Positions 14,088-18,411 of a stretch of DNA of 18,411 nucleotides are shown here, in pieces. Source of the DNA: Bdellovibrionaceae bacterium UBA2316. Its GTDB lineage: Bacteria > Bdellovibrionota > Bdellovibrionia > Bdellovibrionales > Bdellovibrionaceae. The position numbers were made by a program, and so were the translations under genes. The notes under the pieces are model-generated. The model had not been told where the DNA came from, did not search any database, and saw only the letters and a list, made by a program, of their open reading frames with translations. Numbering within the stretch: position 1 is the stretch's first letter; each line of letters opens with the position of its first letter. Where the stretch lies: NCBI GenBank assembly GCA_002345205.1, contig DDVI01000085.1, positions 1 to 18,411 of the forward strand, in the 5' to 3' direction.

Positions 14088-15443
14088 TTGAATTCCATTT
14101 TCTACGCTTGGTCGGGAGTTTTAATTTTGAGTCTTTCTGTTACGGGCCTTGCCATTCGTTTTCTTGCGGATCAGAAAATTCCGTTGGCAGAAAGTTTAGT
14201 CGTGCGTGGTTTGGTGTGTTTGGTACTCGTCATCGGTTGGTCACTGAACAAAAATCTATCTTTAAAACCAAAATCGGTTTCGACGCAAATATTTCGGGCG
14301 TTGATCGCAGGCCTGGCGCTGACATTTTTTTCGATGAGTTACAATTGGTTGTCGGCGTCAACCATTGCCGTGTTGTCGAATATCGATGTCCCTTTGTTGG
14401 TGATCCTGGGATCGTGGGTGGGGCAGCGGTCATCAGCGCGAGCCAAGTTTCTGTCGGTGATTTCTGTTTCCGTGTTAGTTATCTATACTTTAACTTTGCA
14501 CAAAGAGTCCAATTGGATACTTGGACTTTCCACGCTGGGATTAGGATGTTTTTTATTATGCTTTGGCTACTTTTTCATTAAGAAAAGTATGGCAGAGGAA
14601 AATGAGGCGATTACAGTGCTTACACCATCACTTGCACTTATCGCTTATGGAGGCTTTCCATTTGCGGTTTCACTTTTTTCTGGCGACGTTAGCTCAACTA
14701 TAAATGATAGTTTAACACATTCGATTCCGAGTGTTTTCATGAATTGGAATCAAAGCTCTGTTGGACTTTGCTTGCTTTCCGGCGTCGGGATGTTTGGTGC
14801 CTACTACGCTACGATGCGATTGTATGAACACGCCGACATTGCAACAGCCGAATTTCCAACATTGATTTCATCCATTTTCATTCAGCCGATGGAAGCGTTT
14901 CTGTTTCGTGAATCCTTAAGCCTGCCGCATTTAATCTTATCGATTGTATTTGTGGGTATTGTACATTTGATTTTGAAATCGGAAAATAAAGTTCCGGCGA
15001 TGACGTTTCCTCAAGTTCCACAATCGCTTGACTTCACGTGCGGGCCTGCGTGCTTTGATTCTATGTTTCGTTATTTCCGCAAGGACTCGCCGGGGGAACT
15101 GCGGTTTGCCGAGCAACTAGGGACATTAGCATCAGGATATACCGATCCCGCCAAATTGGTGGACCTTGCGCGGACGAATGGGTTTCAGGTTTTATTTCAG
15201 CGTCATGCGACTATCAAAGATGTATATGCCCAGTTTTCGCAGACGTCTGTGTTATTTGTCACTTGGTGGTATGAGGATTCTGGCCACTATAGTTTAGTAA
15301 AACATATCGACGAAAAAAGTATAACTTTGATGGACCCATGGGAAGCGCGTGCCGGTAAAGACAATATGCTAAAACTTATGGAGTTTGAAACGCATTGGCA
15401 GGCACGCGGTGGTATTTTGATTTGCGTTTCCGACGGGCGCTAA
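14088..15443 (+). CDS. EamA/DMT-type transporter fused to a C39-like cysteine peptidase domain
   Basis: 451 residues from a TTG at 14088, preferred because GAGG lies six bases upstream; a GTG at 14076 is the alternative. The first ~300 residues are a run of about ten hydrophobic helices with short polar loops in the drug/metabolite transporter style (Leu-Val-Val-Arg-Gly after helix 1, a central loop, then a second similar half ending in a Glu-Phe-Pro-Thr-Leu segment before helix 9). After a short linker (Glu-Asn-Lys-Val-Pro), a soluble domain starts with Pro-Gln-Ser-Leu-Asp-Phe-Thr-Cys-Gly-Pro-Ala and has a papain-like C39 triad: Cys318, His400 (Gly-His-Tyr-Ser-Leu-Val) and Asp416 (Asp-Pro-Trp). 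The frame is continuous, so this is a true fusion in this sequence. It may export, and possibly process, the product of the neighbouring cluster; this is inferred from position only. Confidence 0.85.
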   Translation: MNSIFYAWSGVLILSLSVTGLAIRFLADQKIPLAESLVVRGLVCLVLVIGWSLNKNLSLKPKSVSTQIFRALIAGLALTFFSMSYNWLSASTIAVLSNIDVPLLVILGSWVGQRSSARAKFLSVISVSVLVIYTLTLHKESNWILGLSTLGLGCFLLCFGYFFIKKSMAEENEAITVLTPSLALIAYGGFPFAVSLFSGDVSSTINDSLTHSIPSVFMNWNQSSVGLCLLSGVGMFGAYYATMRLYEHADIATAEFPTLISSIFIQPMEAFLFRESLSLPHLILSIVFVGIVHLILKSENKVPAMTFPQVPQSLDFTCGPACFDSMFRYFRKDSPGELRFAEQLGTLASGYTDPAKLVDLARTNGFQVLFQRHATIKDVYAQFSQTSVLFVTWWYEDSGHYSLVKHIDEKSITLMDPWEARAGKDNMLKLMEFETHWQARGGILICVSDGR

Positions 15444-15458
15444 ATACAATATTGGAAT

Positions 15459-16223
15459 ATGAAATTAGTCAGCTGGAATGTAAATGGAATCCGCGCCTGC
15501 GGTAAGAGTGGATTTCTAAAGTGGTTTGAAGAAGAAGGTGCTGATATTGTATGCGTGCAAGAAATCAAGGCGCATCCCGATCAGCTGGAAGATAATTTGA
15601 AAAATCCATTTAAGTATCACGCTATTTGGAATCCCGCACAGAAACCGGGATACAGTGGAACCGCGATTTTCTCCAAGAAAGAACCAATCGATGTGCAAAT
15701 AGGTATTGGTGATAAAGACATCGATAAAGAAGGTCGAGTCATCATTGTTAAGTATCCTAAGTTTACTTTGATCAATTCCTATTTTCCTAATAGTCAGCGT
15801 GAACACACGCGTTTGCCATTTAAGTTAGAGTTTTGTAATAAGTTTTTAAAGAAAGCCGAATCGTTGCGCAAAAAAGGCGAGAACGTCATTATGTGTGCGG
15901 ACTGGAATATCGCCCATCAAGAAATTGATTTGAAAAATCCAAAATCAAACAAAAAGAATGCGGGTTTTTTGCCAGAAGAACGCGCCTGGATGGATCAGTT
16001 TATAAAAACGGGTTACGTTGATGCATTTCGCGAATTTCAAAAAGAGGGTGGGCACTACACATGGTGGAGCTATCGTCCGGGCGTGCGCGAGAAAAATGTA
16101 GGTTGGCGTTTGGATTATTTTATGACGAATGAGGAATTTAAAGGTCGTTTGAAAAACTCCTATCACCGCAATGAAATCTTTGGTTCGGATCACTGTCCGG
16201 TAGTCGTCGAGCTTAAGAAATAA
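15459..16223 (+). CDS. xth: Exodeoxyribonuclease III / AP endonuclease
   Basis: 254 residues, the usual ExoIII length. All catalytic positions of the exonuclease-endonuclease-phosphatase fold are present: Asn8 (Ser-Trp-Asn-Val-Asn-Gly), Glu35 (Gln-Glu-Ile-Lys), Tyr109 (Asn-Ser-Tyr-Phe-Pro-Asn), Asp148 and Asn150 (Ala-Asp-Trp-Asn), Asp219 (Leu-Asp-Tyr) and Asp244-His245 (Gly-Ser-Asp-His-Cys-Pro-Val). It cleaves at abasic sites and removes 3' nucleotides in base excision repair. It starts 15 nt after the transporter-peptidase fusion with only a weak SD (TTGGAAT), so it may be co-transcribed or translated at a low rate. Confidence 0.95.
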   Translation: MKLVSWNVNGIRACGKSGFLKWFEEEGADIVCVQEIKAHPDQLEDNLKNPFKYHAIWNPAQKPGYSGTAIFSKKEPIDVQIGIGDKDIDKEGRVIIVKYPKFTLINSYFPNSQREHTRLPFKLEFCNKFLKKAESLRKKGENVIMCADWNIAHQEIDLKNPKSNKKNAGFLPEERAWMDQFIKTGYVDAFREFQKEGGHYTWWSYRPGVREKNVGWRLDYFMTNEEFKGRLKNSYHRNEIFGSDHCPVVVELKK

Positions 16224-16246
16224 CCGAAATTTGCGTAATTCGGTTA
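16221..16246 (+). terminator. Hairpin at the xth stop codon
   Basis: TAACCGAA (16221-16228) and TTCGGTTA (16239-16246) form a perfect 8-bp stem with a 10-base loop. The stem begins with the xth stop codon. No U-tract follows, so it is a stabilising hairpin or a weak terminator. Confidence 0.4.
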
Positions 16247-16285
16247 ACACGTAGGTACGAATTTCAGGACTAGTAAAAAAACAGC

Positions 16286-16314
16286 TTGCTCCTTTTTAGT
16301 ATGTAAATTATATG
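16286..16314 (+). promoter_or_regulatory. Candidate sigma70-type promoter
   Basis: TTGCTC (16286-16291), a 17-bp AT-rich spacer and TATATG (16309-16314) precede the small coiled-coil gene. The inferred transcript would start about 10-15 nt before the ATG, leaving AAAGGAGA (16320-16327) as the SD. Confidence 0.45.
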
Positions 16315-16334
16315 TAAATAAAAGGAGATATTCT

Positions 16335-16724
16335 ATGTCTGATTTAATGAATCTAATCCAAGAAGCTGATGTGGCCTCAATCGAATTCGAAAAAGCACGC
16401 GCCCAAGTGGAGGCGGTAAAGTTATCTCTTGAGGCGGCAAAAGAACAGCAAGACCAAGCCCGGACGACTCTAGATGAAATCGTCAATCGCGCCGATGAAT
16501 ATGGTGTCCCTCGTGCTAAGGTTAAAAAATTAATCGAGGAGCGCACGCAGATGTTAATGGCGTCGGGACTTATTCCAACCACGGCAGAAATTCGCGCCTC
16601 CGCGGGAACAGCTAAGCCGCGGGCGGCGAAAAAGGTGAAGATCGTAACAGAATCTTTAGAGAAAGACGATTTCGCACTGCCGTCTGAAGAAGCGGAAACA
16701 CCGGCATTAGAACTCGCGAATTAA
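16335..16724 (+). CDS. Small charged coiled-coil protein of unknown function
   Basis: 129 residues with a strong SD (AAAGGAGA, 7 nt from the ATG). Residues ~8-75 are Ala/Glu/Lys/Gln-rich with heptad-like spacing, predicting a helical coiled coil that contains Tyr-Gly-Val-Pro-Arg-Ala-Lys-Val-Lys-Lys near 56-65. Residues ~90-108 are Ala/Arg/Lys-rich and basic (Ala-Lys-Pro-Arg-Ala-Ala-Lys-Lys), and the C-terminus is acidic and disordered. The Tyr-Gly-Val-Pro segment loosely recalls the DNA-contact loop of H-NS-like proteins, but the similarity is too weak to name it. It has its own candidate promoter. No partner is obvious; the next feature is an insertion sequence. Confidence 0.75.
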   Translation: MSDLMNLIQEADVASIEFEKARAQVEAVKLSLEAAKEQQDQARTTLDEIVNRADEYGVPRAKVKKLIEERTQMLMASGLIPTTAEIRASAGTAKPRAAKKVKIVTESLEKDDFALPSEEAETPALELAN

Positions 16725-16753
16725 CATAAATGGTCACTAATCCTTTGATTGAC

Positions 16754-16772
16754 CTATCTAAGTTTTAGACAG
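16754..16772 (+). terminator. Weak hairpin after the coiled-coil gene
   Basis: CTATCTAA (16754-16761) and TTAGACAG (16765-16772) pair at seven of eight positions around a 3-base loop, about 30 nt past the stop. No U-tract follows. The rest of 16725-16938 is AT-rich and shows no gene or RNA that I can recognise. Confidence 0.25.
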
Positions 16773-16952
16773 CCTAAATGTTTGATATTTTGAATTAAAA
16801 TCTATCCCTTCAAACAAATATTTAATTTGTCTAGAAACTCTCTCTGTCAAATGCGTTTAAAACTGTAATATCGTTGTTTGGGGCTTGCATTTACCTCTCT
16901 AGAACCCCTTGCCCGGAGTCGATACCGTTGCAAAGGTGTTGGGATTTTAAAT

Positions 16953-18287
16953 CTAGACCTGATCCACAGTGATTCCTAAAAAAGTAAGTTTAATATTCGC
17001 ATTGATGCCCATTTTTTCTTGCCAGTGAGTTTCCCAAAAATGTTTTGTTGAACTGAGCTGAAGTAAAATTAATCGAGTCATTTTCTCAGCTCCTTTTTCT
17101 GACCAGCGATATCCCATTCTTTTAATTCGCCTTTTTATTTCTCTCATCATTCTTTCCACCAGCGAAGTTACTTTGGGATTTGATATTCCAGTTTTTATCC
17201 AGTTGTCGATATAGGTAAAGAGTTGGCTTTTTGCGTTTTCAACGAACGTCTTTGCCTTTGCATAACCAAGCGCATGAAGCTCCTTGATAAAGGCGTCTAT
17301 GGCTTCTTTCATGGCTTTTGGTTTAATTTCAATTTTTAATTTATCTTCTAATGATTTCAGTGGATCGGCATCCGCGTCGGGTAAATCAAGATAAAGTAAT
17401 TCATTAAGTTCTGTCGAGATTTTAATGGCTTCGTCTTTCCCGACAATATCTTTATATCTCAGAAGCGGCGTCAGCTCATGGGTCATATGGAACAAACACC
17501 GCTGGTGGCTCATGGCTAGTTTTTTTAACTGCCGAACTATCTCTTCTTCTCCGTCAGTAATTAGGGTGCCTGCGATCGGTTTAAACTTAATTTTATCTGA
17601 AGGATGATTTTCTTTTTTTACATATCGGCCAATGTCTTTCCAAGAAGCCCTTGTCCAGGCACCAAACGGGATCACATCACCGTTTTTGTTGTATCCAATC
17701 AGCACCTTAATACTACCTTTATTGGAGTCAAACTTATCTTTTTTGGCTCGCTTAAATCCTGTGCCGTCAGCTATCAAAAAATCTACTTTTTTCTCCACAT
17801 CAATACTTATCGAGTCAGTTTCATTAAACCAACGATGCAAAGTGGTGTGGCTCGTAGCAAATCCCATAGTGTCATTCAAATTCTTAGCCGATCTTCGAAA
17901 GCTTTGATTGGTGACGGTTTCTAGCGACAGCTTTTCAAACTCTCGGCTTTTTCTGGCATAAGGGTCAATGTCAAATAATCGATTAAATGGAACGAATGTT
18001 TTCTTACACTTCATACATACTAGGCGACTTAGCGTGAGCATCACTTCACCAATCGATGTCTTTACTCTGCGATGGCCTTCGCTATGTCGATGAAACTCAT
18101 TTGACTTACAGTGCGGACACTCAACTCCTGAGCGGATAAGCATCTGCTCTATCAAAGTTACCAGCACCTTTACTAATCCAGGAACCCCCTCAGTATCAAA
18201 GAGATTCTTAACGGCAACTATTAACTGAGAAAACGAGAACTCTTTAATGGAGATTTCAGAGCCAATATGAAGGGAAAGCTTCGACAT
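16953..18287 (-). CDS. DDE transposase, UPF0236/ISLre2-like
   Basis: 444 residues, intact. A zinc-finger-like N-terminal part holds Cys57/Cys60 and Cys91/Cys94. The catalytic core has Asp174 (Ala-Asp-Gly-Thr-Gly-Phe), Asp245 (Ile-Thr-Asp-Gly-Glu) and Glu378 (Leu-Val-Glu-Arg-Met), with a helical insertion between the second Asp and Glu that contains the Cys264-x2-His267 signature of IS256/Mutator-type enzymes. The C-terminal Arg-Trp-Ser-Glu-Lys-Gly-Ala-Glu-Lys-Met is the reason for favouring the UPF0236/ISLre2 group; ISH6 and ISKra4 types are alternatives. An AAGGAGG SD sits 7 nt before the ATG, so the element may still be active. Confidence 0.88.
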   Translation of the reverse strand: MSKLSLHIGSEISIKEFSFSQLIVAVKNLFDTEGVPGLVKVLVTLIEQMLIRSGVECPHCKSNEFHRHSEGHRRVKTSIGEVMLTLSRLVCMKCKKTFVPFNRLFDIDPYARKSREFEKLSLETVTNQSFRRSAKNLNDTMGFATSHTTLHRWFNETDSISIDVEKKVDFLIADGTGFKRAKKDKFDSNKGSIKVLIGYNKNGDVIPFGAWTRASWKDIGRYVKKENHPSDKIKFKPIAGTLITDGEEEIVRQLKKLAMSHQRCLFHMTHELTPLLRYKDIVGKDEAIKISTELNELLYLDLPDADADPLKSLEDKLKIEIKPKAMKEAIDAFIKELHALGYAKAKTFVENAKSQLFTYIDNWIKTGISNPKVTSLVERMMREIKRRIKRMGYRWSEKGAEKMTRLILLQLSSTKHFWETHWQEKMGINANIKLTFLGITVDQV

Positions 18288-18309
18288 AAAAAGGCCTCCT
18301 TGCCATCAG

Positions 18310-18325
18310 TTCCACAAATGTGGAA
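18310..18325. repeat. Palindrome upstream of the transposase gene
   Basis: TTCCACA (18310-18316) and TGTGGAA (18319-18325) are perfect inverted copies with a two-base gap, about 22 nt upstream of the transposase start codon. It could be a transposase or host-factor binding site, or an mRNA leader hairpin that limits expression. Confidence 0.5.
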
Positions 18326-18382
18326 AATCAAAACAAGGAAACCAAACGCACCTAAATTAAAATACTTTACATCGGAAAAATC

Positions 18383-18399
18383 AAAAATCCGGGATTTTT
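18383..18399. repeat. Subterminal palindrome of the insertion sequence
   Basis: AAAAATCC and GGATTTTT are perfect inverted copies around a single G, 12 bases inside the presumed right end of the element. It may be part of the transposase-binding end. Confidence 0.5.
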
Positions 18400-18411
18400 C
18401 ATAGATCCCAA

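Larger units (their letters stand above)
16939..18411 (-). mobile_element. Insertion sequence, UPF0236/ISLre2-like; right end at or beyond window edge
   Basis: A single transposase gene is flanked by short non-coding ends. TTGGGAT at 16939-16945 reappears inverted at 18405-18411, the last bases of the window, with weak matching beyond. If these are the terminal repeats, the element is about 1.47 kb, normal for this group. The true right end may lie outside the window, so target duplications cannot be checked. Confidence 0.55.

Noticed and set aside
16870..16938. Possible tRNA- or tmRNA-like 3' end near the left end of the insertion sequence
   Set aside because: No T-loop, acceptor stem pairing or CCA end could be assembled from the sequence.
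1..18411. CRISPR array, prophage or toxin-antitoxin module
   Set aside because: No regularly spaced repeats, phage structural genes or paired small genes with known toxin motifs are visible on either strand.

Overview
The window looks like chromosomal DNA from a Gram-negative, probably a member of Bdellovibrionota. That placement is an inference from protein style, moderate GC content and a beta-barrel/lipoprotein pair; no rRNA or other phylogenetic marker is present.

Left part (1-3373): the 3' end of an outer-membrane beta-barrel gene, a coupled lipoprotein gene and an exported CapA-type protein, all on the + strand. They converge with zero spacing on a soxR gene on the - strand. soxR keeps the full [2Fe-2S] cysteine signature and has a near-perfect SoxR operator abutting its start codon. 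Upstream of soxR on the - strand is a large SNF2-family ATPase (3374-6925).

Centre (6953-13851), the most interesting part: a tightly overlapping - strand operon divergent from a LysR-type regulator. In transcription order it encodes (1) a cupin::methionyl-tRNA-synthetase-like fusion, (2) a DAO-type FAD oxidoreductase, (3) a lysine N6-hydroxylase-like flavin monooxygenase, (4) a GNAT-like acyltransferase, (5) a SAM methyltransferase and (6) a DUF861-type cupin. Genes 1-3 are the toolkit described for hydrazine (N-N bond) formation in actinomycetes (Spb38/39/40 of s56-p1; related enzymes in triacsin and in formycin/pyrazofurin pathways). In that scheme the monooxygenase makes N6-hydroxylysine, the cupin-MetRS fusion joins it to an amino acid through an N-N bond, and the DAO-type oxidase releases a hydrazino acid. 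Genes 4-6 would tailor the product. No carrier protein or NRPS is seen. The monooxygenase gene carries an apparent 1-nt insertion in a homopolymer that splits it in two; removing that base restores a 452-residue protein. So the pathway is either recently broken, or uses recoding, or the sequence holds an indel error. The 148-bp divergent promoter region has a strong AT-rich dyad with an embedded T-N11-A LysR box.

Right part (14088-18411): a fusion of an EamA/DMT-type transporter with a C-terminal C39-like cysteine peptidase domain (possibly the exporter of the cluster), an exodeoxyribonuclease III, a small coiled-coil protein with its own promoter, and an insertion sequence with a DDE transposase (UPF0236/ISLre2-like) running to the window end. 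No stretch over 300 bp lacks a gene; the longest gaps (13852-14087 and 16725-16938) hold only dyads and a short tandem duplication.
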